A stretch of DNA of 45,038 nt from assembly GCF_002101785.1 (NCBI RefSeq), contig NZ_LQPJ01000146.1, positions 1 through 45,038 of the forward strand, written 5' to 3'. Below the pieces are notes generated by a model. It saw nothing but the letters and a program-made list of their open reading frames with translations. It was not told the origin of the DNA and did no database searches. How positions within the stretch are numbered: the first letter of the stretch is position 1; every line of letters starts with the position of its first letter. This DNA comes from Mycobacterium palustre (GTDB lineage: Bacteria > Actinomycetota > Actinomycetes > Mycobacteriales > Mycobacteriaceae). This document shows positions 1 through 8,938 of the stretch, one piece after another. A program made the translations under genes and the position numbers.

Positions 1-202
1 CCGGCGGCGCAGCGTTGGGGTCGAAGCCCACGGGCGCCGCCGGCGGGGCGTCCGGAGCCGGTGGCGGGGGCAGGTCGGGGGCACCGATCGGGGAAACGTT
101 CGGGTCAATGCCCATCGGCTCCGCGCTGGCCGTGGCGGATGGCACCGTCACCAGCGTTCCTGTGATCGCGGCGAGGATGAGCGTCTTGCGGACGTTCTTC
201 AA
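1..202 (-). CDS. rpfE: Resuscitation-promoting factor RpfE, N-terminal part (runs off the window)
   Basis: Only the first 67 or so codons are present, reading from 202 down to base 1. The start is a TTG at 202-200, preceded by the purine-rich ribosome site AAAGGAAG. The product opens with a basic stretch (KNVRK), then a hydrophobic segment ending in an Ala-rich SATASAEP site, a clear Sec signal peptide. After it comes a Pro/Ala/Asp-rich linker with repeated (G/F)DPN motifs. This layout and the KN-R-TLI-AAI-GTLVT opening match M. tuberculosis RpfE (Rv2450c) as I remember it. RpfE is a secreted lytic transglycosylase-like protein that cleaves peptidoglycan and wakes dormant cells. The catalytic Rpf domain lies beyond the window edge and cannot be checked. 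Its place beside mobA and kor supports the call. Confidence 0.85.
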   Translation of the reverse strand, partial: MKNVRKTLILAAITGTLVTVPSATASAEPMGIDPNVSPIGAPDLPPPPAPDAPPAAPVGFDPNAAPP

Positions 203-1127
203 ATTTCTTCCTTTCGCGGTGCGCGCGCGCCAAAGCAAGCCCACGGCGGTGGGCTGGGATGCTTGATTGCTGCGGAATAGCTGCTTGGAACGTGCCGTCT
301 CGTTCAGGCACGACAGCGGCGGGCTCAGTCTGGATCTGCCCGGCGGGGCACTGCCCCTGGCCGCGGCGCGGCCTACGCCGCCCGCAACCCCGCTCGCACG
401 CGGGTCCGTGGATTCAATTTTTCGATTACTTCTCCGTTAACCCGTTTCGGGCTACCAGGGACCGTACGAAAACGGATCGCATTCGTCATCTCGGGATTTC
501 GGATATCTCGTTTCGATTACGAGCCGATCACGCCGCGATCGCGCCGCCATTTTTCCAGGTCAACCGCGCGTTTTCGCCGCGCGTGCGGCCGCGAGGATTT
601 CTCTCAAACCGTGACCCGAATCACGCAGATATTGTGAACTGGAACACGTTTGGGTGGCGCGCAGGCGCCGCGACGGGCACGAAACAGCGCGCCGCGGGGC
701 GCGCGAGGGTCCGCGCATGCTACAGCAAGTGCCGTCGAAGTGACGTGCGACACGCCGTTACGGTACTCGGGGCGCCGCGACGCTGAACTCGTTGTGACGC
801 AACGGCTTCCGGAAGGCTCATGCCGGGCCCGCCCGTGGCGTCGCTTGGACCGCGCGTGCCGACCGCCTTATACCTCAAGCGAATTCGTCCGTCGGTGGCC
901 GCTGCGGACGGATCGGCCGAAACGGACCGCACGGCCGCACCGGCGAATCGCGACGATGCCGAAATCACCGCCGGGGCAACCGAATCCGAAATCGATCGGA
1001 AGGCGGGGCGCCGAGCGAGCAATTACGCGATCGCAATTGATTTACGGCAAAAAGAATGGTCGAAGTCGCCGCGCAATTGATCGCGTAAAGCTTCTAAATA
1101 AAAGCCATAAACCGCTTTGCGCCGAAT
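203..1127. other. Long gene-poor region upstream of rpfE
   Basis: About 925 bases separate the rpfE start from the 3' end of mobA. Overlapping frames are open here, but they are full of Arg/Pro/Ala, show no ribosome site and resemble no family I know. I read the stretch as the rpfE promoter and leader plus non-coding DNA. It holds a GTGA-N6-TCAC palindrome at 611-624. Bases 1020-1120 are distinctly AT-richer than the surroundings. I see no convincing riboswitch core or tRNA. Confidence 0.5.
611..624. promoter_or_regulatory. Possible CRP (Rv3676)-type operator upstream of rpfE
   Basis: GTGA-CCCGAA-TCAC is a perfect copy of the palindromic core GTGA-N6-TCAC bound by mycobacterial CRP. Rv3676 is known to control rpfA directly in M. 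tuberculosis. The site lies about 410 bases upstream of the rpfE start, so a long leader would be needed. On the minus strand the same bases read as a GGTCACGG-containing element, so an MtrA-type site, as reported for other rpf and peptidoglycan-hydrolase genes, is an alternative. Confidence 0.35.
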
Positions 1128-1733
1128 TCAGACGCCGGGCTTCACGAGCGCGCGTAGTTCGGCTTCCGTGTTGACGTTTGCCAGCGACCGCGAATCCGGC
1201 AGGACGATCTGCTGGGCATCGGAGGCGTCGATCAGGGCGCTCATCCTGCGCTCGCCGGCGGCCACCAGCGCCTGGATCCGGTCCGCCAGATCGGTGCGGT
1301 ACACCGCCGCCAGGTAGTGGCTGCGACCGTCCCACGGCAACACCACCTCGGCGTTGGTCTCCACCGCGAGGCGGACCAGATCGTCGATCAATTCGGGCTT
1401 GAGCAACGGCATGTCGACGGCGCCGACGAAAGCGAACTTCGCGCCCGCCTCCCCGGCCGCGCGCAGTCCCCTCCCGGCCGCGGGCAACGGCCCCAGGCCC
1501 CGCACCTCGTCACGCACGATGCGAGCGTTCAAGGCGGGCAACGGTTGTCCGGGGGCGGCCACGACGAACACCGGCTCGCAGCGCTGCCCGACGATGCCGA
1601 CGACGTACTCGACCATGGTGGCGGCCCCGCCGGGTCCGGGCAGCGTGGCCTTGTCGCGGCCCATGCGCCGCGATTCGCCACCCGCGAGGATCACCCCGGC
1701 CAGTGACACTGCGTCGGGCTTGAGCTCGGCCAC
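1128..1733 (-). CDS. mobA: Molybdenum cofactor guanylyltransferase MobA
   Basis: MobA transfers GMP from GTP to molybdopterin to make the MGD form of the cofactor, in the cytoplasm. The 201-residue product shows the family signature near its N-terminus, LAGGESRRMGRDKA at about residues 17-30 (nucleotide-binding LAGG-x-S-x-R-M-G-x-DK). An acidic Mg-binding FVGAVDMPLL segment follows in mid-protein, and the length is normal for MobA. The GTG start at 1733 lies one base after the korB stop, so mobA is probably co-transcribed as the last gene of a korA-korB-mobA operon. It corresponds to Rv2453c. No frameshift or missing motif is seen. Molybdopterin-using oxidoreductases elsewhere in the genome would be the consumers. 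Confidence 0.9.
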   Translation of the reverse strand: MAELKPDAVSLAGVILAGGESRRMGRDKATLPGPGGAATMVEYVVGIVGQRCEPVFVVAAPGQPLPALNARIVRDEVRGLGPLPAAGRGLRAAGEAGAKFAFVGAVDMPLLKPELIDDLVRLAVETNAEVVLPWDGRSHYLAAVYRTDLADRIQALVAAGERRMSALIDASDAQQIVLPDSRSLANVNTEAELRALVKPGV

Positions 1734-1734
1734 G

Positions 1735-2835
1735 TCAGTCGACGGTCCAGGTGTCGCGCCCGCGCAACAGCGACTGCAGGGCGGCGGAGTCGAACGGCTT
1801 GGACGACCGGGCGGCGCGGACCTGCGAGCGGGCCGCGTCGTCGTAGGTGGGCCGCTTGATGTCGCGGAAGATGCCCAACACCGTGTGGTCGAGGTTCTGG
1901 TCGGACAGCCGCGACAGCGCGAACGCGTAGGCCGACTCGTCCGCGTGCGCGTCGTGCACCACGATTTCCTCGACGGCCACGTCGGCGGTCTTGGCCACCT
2001 CCAGGCTGAACCCCGACTTGACCACGCAGAATTCGCCGTTGGCGCCGAACACGATTGGCTCGCCGTGGTGGACCCTGATCACCCGCTCCTCGGCGCCCTC
2101 CTTGCGCAGCGCGTCGAACGAGCCGTCGTTGAAAATCGGGCAGTCCTGCAGGATTTCGACCACCGCGGCGCCCCGGTGCTCAGCGGCGGCGCGCAGCACC
2201 TCGGTCAGGCCGGCGCGGTCGGAATCCAGGGCGCGCCCGACGAATGTCGCCTCCGCGCCCAGCGCCAGCGACACCGGGTTGAACGGCTGGTCCAGCGACC
2301 CCATCGGCGTCGACTTGGTGATCTTGCCGACCTCCGACGTCGGCGAGTACTGGCCCTTGGTCAGCCCGTAGATCCGGTTGTTGAACAGCAGGATGGTGAT
2401 GTTGACGTTGCGGCGCAGCGCGTGGATCAGGTGATTGCCGCCGATCGACAGCGCGTCGCCGTCGCCGGTGACAACCCACACCGACAGGTCCTCGCGGGCC
2501 AGCGCCAGCCCGGTCGCGATGGCCGGCGCGCGGCCGTGGATCGAGTGGAACCCGTAGGTCTCCAGGTAGTACGGGAACCGGCTGGAGCAGCCGATGCCGC
2601 TGATGAAGACGATGTTCTCGCGGCGCAGGCCCAGCTCCGGCAGGAAGTTGCGGATGGTGTTGAGGATGACGTAGTCACCGCAGCCCGGGCACCAACGCAC
2701 CTCCTGGTCGCTGGTGAAGTCCTTGGCCTTCTGCGGCTGGTCCTCAGGAGACAAAGCGGGCACGCCGTCGTTCTTGGTCAACCTCGAAGTCACGTCCAGG
2801 TCCGTACCTACCAAGTTGCCTACCAGGTCGGTCAT
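1735..2835 (-). CDS. korB: 2-oxoglutarate:ferredoxin oxidoreductase, beta subunit
   Basis: KorB is the thiamine diphosphate and iron-sulfur subunit of the CoA-dependent oxoglutarate:ferredoxin oxidoreductase, an oxygen-tolerant bypass of oxoglutarate dehydrogenase in the TCA cycle. The 366-residue product has the cluster cysteines in CPGCGDY (C49, C52) and GIGCSS (C83). The ThDP/Mg motif is GDGDALSIGGNH at about residues 124-135, with the closing NNRIYGLTKGQ further on. The ATG at 2835 sits inside the end of korA (4-base ATGA overlap), which fixes the start and implies translational coupling. The open frame continues upstream of this ATG but only as a shadow of korA. It corresponds to Rv2454c. 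Confidence 0.94.
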   Translation of the reverse strand: MTDLVGNLVGTDLDVTSRLTKNDGVPALSPEDQPQKAKDFTSDQEVRWCPGCGDYVILNTIRNFLPELGLRRENIVFISGIGCSSRFPYYLETYGFHSIHGRAPAIATGLALAREDLSVWVVTGDGDALSIGGNHLIHALRRNVNITILLFNNRIYGLTKGQYSPTSEVGKITKSTPMGSLDQPFNPVSLALGAEATFVGRALDSDRAGLTEVLRAAAEHRGAAVVEILQDCPIFNDGSFDALRKEGAEERVIRVHHGEPIVFGANGEFCVVKSGFSLEVAKTADVAVEEIVVHDAHADESAYAFALSRLSDQNLDHTVLGIFRDIKRPTYDDAARSQVRAARSSKPFDSAALQSLLRGRDTWTVD

Positions 2836-4811
2836 TCGATAGCTCCCGCTCCAACCGTTGCCGCCGCCATCCGGGCGACCATCACCTTGTCTTGCTCGAT
2901 TTCGGCCAGCGTCCCGCCGAGGGCGGCGCGGATGAGGCGCCCGATCTCGTCGGCGAGGAACGCCACACCCTGGACCTTGGTGACGGATTGCACGTCGACC
3001 AGGTACTTGCCGCGCAGCAGCAGCGCCAGCTGCCCGAGGTTCATCTCGGGGCACACCACCTGCGGGTAGCGCCGCAGCACGTCGCCGAGGTTCGCCGGGA
3101 ACGGGCTGAGGTAGCGCAGGTGGGCGTGGGCGACCTTGATGCCCTTGCGGCGCGCCCGCCGGCACGCTTCCCCGATCGGGCCGTACGAGCTGCCCCACCC
3201 GATCAGCAGCAGCTCGGCGTCCCCGGTCGGATCGTCGACCTGCAGGTCGGGCACCTCGATGCCGTCGATCTTGGCCTGGCGCAGCCGGACCATCAGGTCG
3301 TGGTTGACCGGCTCGTAGGAGATGTTGCCGGAGCCGTTCGCCGCTTCCAGCCCGCCGATGCGGTGTTCGAGCCCGGGTGTGCCCGGGATCGCGAACTGGC
3401 GGGCCAGGGTTTCGGGGTCGCGGTTGTACGGCTGGAACGGTTCGTCCGCCTTCGCGAACGGGTGCTTGATGGGCCGCAGCGTTTCGACGTCCGGGATGCG
3501 CCACGGCTCGGAGCCGTTGGCGATCGCGCCGTCGGACAGCACGATCACCGGGGTGTGGTAGGACACCGCGATGCGCGCGGCCTCCAGCGCGGTCTCGAAG
3601 CAGTCGGACGGCGAGCGCGGCGCCAGCACCGCCACCGGCGATTCCCCGTTGCGGCCATACAGCGCCTGCAGCAGGTCGGCCTGCTCGGTCTTGGTGGGCA
3701 GCCCCGTCGACGGGCCGCCCCGCTGCACGTCGATGACCAGCAACGGCAGCTCCGTCATGACCGCGAGGCCGAGCGCCTCCGACTTCAGCGAAATGCCGGG
3801 TCCGGACGTGCTGGTGACCCCGAGGGCGCCGCCGTAGGAAGCCCCGATCGCCGCGCAGATGCCGCCGATCTCGTCCTCGGCCTGGAAGGTGATGACGTTG
3901 AAGTTCTTGTGCTTGGACAGCTCGTGCAGGATGTCGGAGGCCGGCGTGATCGGGTAGCTACCGAGCACCACCTGCAGGTTGGCCAGCTGACCGGCCGCGA
4001 CGATGCCGTAGGCCAGCGCGGTGTTGCCGGAGACCTGGCGGTATTCGCCGGCGGGCAGGGTCGCCCGCGACACCTCGTAGGTGGTGCCGAAGGCCTCGGT
4101 CGTTTCGCCGTAGTTCCAGCCCGCCTTGAGCGCCAGCACGTTGGCCTCGGCGATCTCGGGCTTGCGGGCGAACTTCTCGCGGATGAACCGCTCGCTGGTT
4201 TCGATGGGTCGCCCGTACATCCACGACAGAAGGCCAAGGGCGAACATGTTTTTGGCGCGCTGGCCGTCCTTCTTCGATGCGCCGATCGACTCGACGGCAC
4301 CGAGCGTAAGCGTGGTCATGGCCACCGAATGCACGACGTAGTCGTCCAGCTCGTCGGACTCCAGCGGGTTGGTGACGTAGCCCACCTTGGTCAGGTTGCG
4401 CTTGGTGAACTCGTCGGAATTGGCGATCACCATGCCGCCGCGCGGCAAGTCACCGATGTTGGCCTTCAGCGCCGCCGGGTTCATGGCGACCAAAACGTCC
4501 GGGCGGTCGCCGGCGGTCAGGATGTCGTAGTCGGCGATCTGGATCTGGAAGGACGAGACCCCGGGCAATGTGCCTGCGGGGGCGCGGATCTCGGCGGGAT
4601 AGTTCGGCTGGGTGGCCAGGTCGTTGCCGAAAAGCGCCGCCTCGGAGGTGAACCGGTCGCCGGTCAGCTGCATGCCGTCGCCGGAGTCCCCGGCGAATCG
4701 AATGACGACCTGTTCCAGGCGCTGGCGTTCGGCTCCGTTGTGCGAGGGTGCCCCGTTGCCAGAGGAGCCATTGTGAGAATCAGAGCCGGCTCCGCTGCCG
4801 ATCGGATCCAC
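2832..4811 (-). CDS. korA: 2-oxoglutarate:ferredoxin oxidoreductase, fused gamma-alpha subunit
   Basis: This 659-residue protein pairs with KorB. An N-terminal linker of some 30 residues rich in Ser/Asn/Gly is followed by the gamma (CoA/pyruvate-ferredoxin oxidoreductase) domain, starting VIRFAGDSGDGMQ. The alpha domain begins near residue 250 with the ALAYGIVAAGQLANLQ and SYPITPAS motifs typical of 2-oxoacid:acceptor oxidoreductases, and contains STSGPGISLKSEA. The C-terminal third is the transketolase-C-like part (PEMNLGQLA). Gene order and length match Rv2455c. It is first in the korA-korB-mobA unit, so its promoter should lie in the 340 bases upstream. Confidence 0.94.
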   Translation of the reverse strand: MDPIGSGAGSDSHNGSSGNGAPSHNGAERQRLEQVVIRFAGDSGDGMQLTGDRFTSEAALFGNDLATQPNYPAEIRAPAGTLPGVSSFQIQIADYDILTAGDRPDVLVAMNPAALKANIGDLPRGGMVIANSDEFTKRNLTKVGYVTNPLESDELDDYVVHSVAMTTLTLGAVESIGASKKDGQRAKNMFALGLLSWMYGRPIETSERFIREKFARKPEIAEANVLALKAGWNYGETTEAFGTTYEVSRATLPAGEYRQVSGNTALAYGIVAAGQLANLQVVLGSYPITPASDILHELSKHKNFNVITFQAEDEIGGICAAIGASYGGALGVTSTSGPGISLKSEALGLAVMTELPLLVIDVQRGGPSTGLPTKTEQADLLQALYGRNGESPVAVLAPRSPSDCFETALEAARIAVSYHTPVIVLSDGAIANGSEPWRIPDVETLRPIKHPFAKADEPFQPYNRDPETLARQFAIPGTPGLEHRIGGLEAANGSGNISYEPVNHDLMVRLRQAKIDGIEVPDLQVDDPTGDAELLLIGWGSSYGPIGEACRRARRKGIKVAHAHLRYLSPFPANLGDVLRRYPQVVCPEMNLGQLALLLRGKYLVDVQSVTKVQGVAFLADEIGRLIRAALGGTLAEIEQDKVMVARMAAATVGAGAIE

Positions 4812-5152
4812 GTCTCCGCCTTCCTAATTCGTTAACCGGATAGGCACTCCGCTGGAGCTTTAGGTTACGCGCCGATTAGGCGACTCCCGCGCCCGCGAGC
4901 TTGTGTGTCACTAGTAGTACCAAGTATGGCACTTCTCTAAGGGTTATATGAGCGTCTCGGTGGCATTACATGTGGCGGAATTATTGTAAAAACCCGTAGT
5001 CAGGGCCCGATCGCGGCGCGGAAAACACCAAACTGTGTTATTGGTCACGTCCAGGGGCCCGACCGTCTTAAACCCGCGCGCCACCGGGCCGCGGAACCTC
5101 GGCAGGGCTCGCCGAAGCGACAGGCGGCAGTGCCGCCGTCATCGCCGAGTGG
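4812..5152. other. Intergenic region between clpX and korA; likely kor promoter
   Basis: These 341 bases hold no supported gene. Positions 4900-5040 are clearly AT-richer than flanking DNA, as expected for the promoter of the minus-strand kor operon. M. tuberculosis has an MFS transporter gene (Rv2456c) at this position, from memory; no trace of it is visible here. Confidence 0.5.
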
Positions 5153-6433
<1,281 letters not shown>

Positions 6434-6698
6434 GTTGCTGAGGGCCTACTTCCTTGTCGCCGTTCGTATAGCTGTGCCGCATGTAATCCCCGACGCTACC
6501 CGCTTGCTTGGGCCCGATGCGACCGTTAACACCGAATCGCGTCGTTGATATTCGTGGATTACATGCCGTTTCGTCTGGATGAAACATATAGGCAGACGGC
6601 GCCTGTCACTCGCCGAGACGCGCATTCCGTGTCTTTGGCGTGTCGCGGTCGTAACTCGACCGACGCAGACCACCAGGCAACAACCCTACAGTGGCGGG

Positions 6699-7586
6699 GT
6701 GGGATGGGTTCCGGGCGGCGAATCCGCGCTGATCAGCGACGGCGGCCTGGCAACCGAGCTGGAGGCGCGCGGCCATGACCTGTCCGATCCGCTGTGGTCG
6801 GCCAGGCTGCTGGCCGACGATCCGCGGCAGATCGTCGCCGTGCATGCCGCCTACTTTCGCGCCGGCGCCAGGATCGCGACGACGGCCAGCTACCAGGCGT
6901 CGTTCGAGGGCTTCGCGGCCCGCGGGATCGGCCGGGACGACGCGGCCGGGCTGCTGCGCCGCAGCGTCGAGCTGGCCAAGGCGGCGCGCGCCGAGGCCGG
7001 CGACGACGCGCTGCGCGTCGCGGCTTCGATCGGCCCGTACGGTGCGGCGCTGGCCGACGGGTCCGAATACCGTGGGCGCTACGGGCTTTCGATTGCCGCG
7101 CTGAAGCGGTGGCACCGGCCCCGGCTGGAGATCCTCGCCGGCGCCGGCGCGGACGTGCTCGCGCTCGAGACGGTGCCCGACGTCGACGAGGCCGAGGCGC
7201 TGGTCGACCTCGTTCGGTCGGTCGGGGTGCCGGCCTGGCTGAGCTACACGATCGCCGGGGCCCAGACCCGCGCCGGACAGTCGCTCGCGGAGGCGTTCGC
7301 GGTGGCCGCCGGGGTTTCGCAGATCGTGGCGATCGGCGTCAACTGCTGCGCGCCCGACGACGTGCTGCCCGCGGTCGAGACGGCCCGCGCCGTCGGCAAG
7401 CCGGTGATCGCCTATCCCAACAGCGGCGAGCGGTGGGATGGGCGGGCGTGGACCGGGCCGTCGCGGTTTCGAGCCCGACTGGCGAGGCAGTGGGTCGCCG
7501 CCGGGGCGCGCATCGTCGGGGGATGCTGCCGCGTAGGGCCGGCCGACATCGCCGAAGTGGCGACGGCGCTTGCACCGAGCCTGTAG
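6699..7586 (+). CDS. mmuM: Homocysteine S-methyltransferase
   Basis: MmuM methylates homocysteine to methionine using S-methylmethionine or a related donor. The 295-residue product has the Pfam S-methyl_trans layout: SDGGLATELE near the N-terminus, then the zinc ligands in GVNCCAPDD mid-protein and GGCCRVGP near the C-terminus (three Cys in all). The frame is open further upstream, but the GTG at 6699 places the conserved domain within a dozen residues of the start, as in Rv2458. The gene is divergent from clpX and ends three bases before the convergent clpP2 stop. In M. tuberculosis an MFS gene follows mmuM; it is absent here. Confidence 0.9.
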   Translation: MGWVPGGESALISDGGLATELEARGHDLSDPLWSARLLADDPRQIVAVHAAYFRAGARIATTASYQASFEGFAARGIGRDDAAGLLRRSVELAKAARAEAGDDALRVAASIGPYGAALADGSEYRGRYGLSIAALKRWHRPRLEILAGAGADVLALETVPDVDEAEALVDLVRSVGVPAWLSYTIAGAQTRAGQSLAEAFAVAAGVSQIVAIGVNCCAPDDVLPAVETARAVGKPVIAYPNSGERWDGRAWTGPSRFRARLARQWVAAGARIVGGCCRVGPADIAEVATALAPSL

Positions 7587-7589
7587 GTG

Positions 7590-8234
7590 TCAGGCGGTTT
7601 GCGCCGAAAGCTTGCGGTACTCGAGAACCGTGTCGATGATCCCGTAGTCCTTGGCCTCTTCGGCGGTCAGGATCTTGTCGCGGTCGGTGTCCTTGCGGAT
7701 GACCGAGGCATCCTTGCCGGTGTGGCGGGCCAGCGTCGTCTCCATCAGGGTGCGCATCCGCTCGATCTCGGCGGCCTGGATTTCCAGGTCGGAGAACTGG
7801 CCCTGGATCACCCCGGACAGCGACGGCTGGTGGATCAGCACCCGCGCGTTGGGCAGCGCCATCCGCTTCCCGGGCGTGCCGGCGGCCAGCAGCACCGCCG
7901 CCGCCGACGCGGCCTGGCCCAGGCACACCGTCTGGATGTCGGCGCGCACGTACTGCATGGTGTCGTAGATCGCCATCAGCGAGGTGAATCCGCCACCGGG
8001 CGAGTTGATGTACATGGTGATGTCGCGGTCGGGGTCGAGCGACTCGAGCACCAGCAGCTGGGCCATGATGTCGTTCGCCGACGCGTCGTCGACCTGCACG
8101 CCGAGGAAGATGATGCGTTCCTCGAACAGCTTGTTGTAGGGGTTGGACTCCTTGACGCCGAAGCTCGAGTGCTCGATGAACGACGGCAGGATGTACCGCG
8201 CCTGGGGCTGGGTGTGGGGATTGAGGGGACTCAC
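7590..8234 (-). CDS. clpP2: ATP-dependent Clp protease proteolytic subunit 2
   Basis: ClpP2 forms one of the two unlike heptamer rings of the mycobacterial ClpP1P2 peptidase, which is essential. The 214-residue product has the complete Ser-His-Asp triad at S110 (GQAASAAA), H135 (LIHQPS) and D186 (DTDRDK), and the oxyanion-side GGGF loop. The GTG at 8234 overlaps the clpP1 stop by four bases (GTGA), which supports this start and coupled translation. The resulting length equals that of Rv2460c. An open frame continues upstream only because it runs through clpP1. Regulation is presumably shared with clpP1 through the ClgR-like box upstream. Confidence 0.96.
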   Translation of the reverse strand: MSPLNPHTQPQARYILPSFIEHSSFGVKESNPYNKLFEERIIFLGVQVDDASANDIMAQLLVLESLDPDRDITMYINSPGGGFTSLMAIYDTMQYVRADIQTVCLGQAASAAAVLLAAGTPGKRMALPNARVLIHQPSLSGVIQGQFSDLEIQAAEIERMRTLMETTLARHTGKDASVIRKDTDRDKILTAEEAKDYGIIDTVLEYRKLSAQTA

Positions 8235-8830
8235 TGGGCTTCTCCGTTGGTGATGGTGGCGGCGCGGGTGATGATGTGGTCGACGAAGCCGTATTCCAGG
8301 GCTTCCTGGGCGGTGAACCAACGGTCGCGGTCGGAGTCCGCCTCGATGCGTTCGATCGGCTGCCCGGTGAATTCGGCGTTGAGCCGGAACATCTCCTTCT
8401 TGATGACGGTGAACTGCTCGGCCTGGATGGCGATGTCGGCCGCGCTGCCGGTCACGCCGCCCAGCGGCTGGTGCATCAGGATGCGGGCATGCGGCAGCGC
8501 ATAGCGCTTGCCCTTGGTGCCGGCGGCGAGCAGGAATTCACCCATGGAGGCGGCCATGCCCATCGCGTAGGTGGCGATGTCGCACGGCGCCAGGACCATG
8601 GTGTCGTAGATCGCCATCCCGGCGCTGATCGATCCACCCGGGGAGTTGATGTATAGGGAGATGTCCTTGTCGGTGTCCTCGGCGGCGAGCAGCAGGATCT
8701 GAGCGCACAGCCGGTTGGCGACCTCGTCGTTGACCTCCGAGCCGAGGAAGATGATGCGCTCGGAGAGCAAGCGCTCGTAGACCGAGTCCGTAAGGGTGAG
8801 ACCCTGCGAGGGCACACGCATGTCAGTCAC
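8231..8830 (-). CDS. clpP1: ATP-dependent Clp protease proteolytic subunit 1
   Basis: First gene of the clpP1-clpP2 operon, 199 residues. The catalytic triad is intact: S95 in GMAASMGEF, H120 in LMHQPLGG and D169 in SDRDRW. The INSPGGSISAG strand-turn and the DRDRWF(T)A-EALEYGFVD C-terminal segment are typical of ClpP. The start is a GTG at 8830; an ATG three codons later (8821) is an alternative that would drop only VTD. The propeptide-like N-terminus is short, as in Rv2461c. About 100 bases of promoter DNA with a ClgR-type box separate it from the upstream tig gene on the same strand. Confidence 0.95.
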   Translation of the reverse strand: MTDMRVPSQGLTLTDSVYERLLSERIIFLGSEVNDEVANRLCAQILLLAAEDTDKDISLYINSPGGSISAGMAIYDTMVLAPCDIATYAMGMAASMGEFLLAAGTKGKRYALPHARILMHQPLGGVTGSAADIAIQAEQFTVIKKEMFRLNAEFTGQPIERIEADSDRDRWFTAQEALEYGFVDHIITRAATITNGEAQ

Positions 8831-8924
8831 GACTGGGTTACCTGCTTTCTCGAGTTCTTCTATGCACCGACCCTAACCAACCGAGCCCGCTGTCGGGCGG
8901 CCACGCACCCCCTGGAATGGGCGC

Positions 8925-8938
8925 GTTCGCTCACAGCG
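8925..8938. promoter_or_regulatory. Putative ClgR box upstream of clpP1P2
   Basis: GTTCGC-TCACA-GCG matches the actinobacterial ClgR operator consensus GTTCGC-N5-GCG. It lies about 95 bases upstream of the clpP1 start and directly beside the tig stop codon. ClgR is known to activate clpP1P2 in M. tuberculosis and other actinomycetes, so sequence and position agree. Binding here is inferred. Confidence 0.55.

Noticed and set aside
203..600. c-di-AMP (ydaO) riboswitch upstream of rpfE
   Set aside because: Known upstream of rpfA, but the conserved riboswitch core segments were not found on reading the minus strand; an Rfam scan would settle it.
259..1174. Open frames in the rpfE leader
   Set aside because: Arg/Pro-rich translations, mutual overlap, no ribosome site and no recognisable domain.
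1354..3069. 571-codon plus-strand open frame across mobA/korB
   Set aside because: Antisense shadow of the high-GC genes; low-complexity Arg/Val/Gly composition, no ribosome site, no family.
2892..4835. 647-codon plus-strand open frame opposite korA
   Set aside because: Mirror of korA codon bias; korA has clear motifs and this frame has none.
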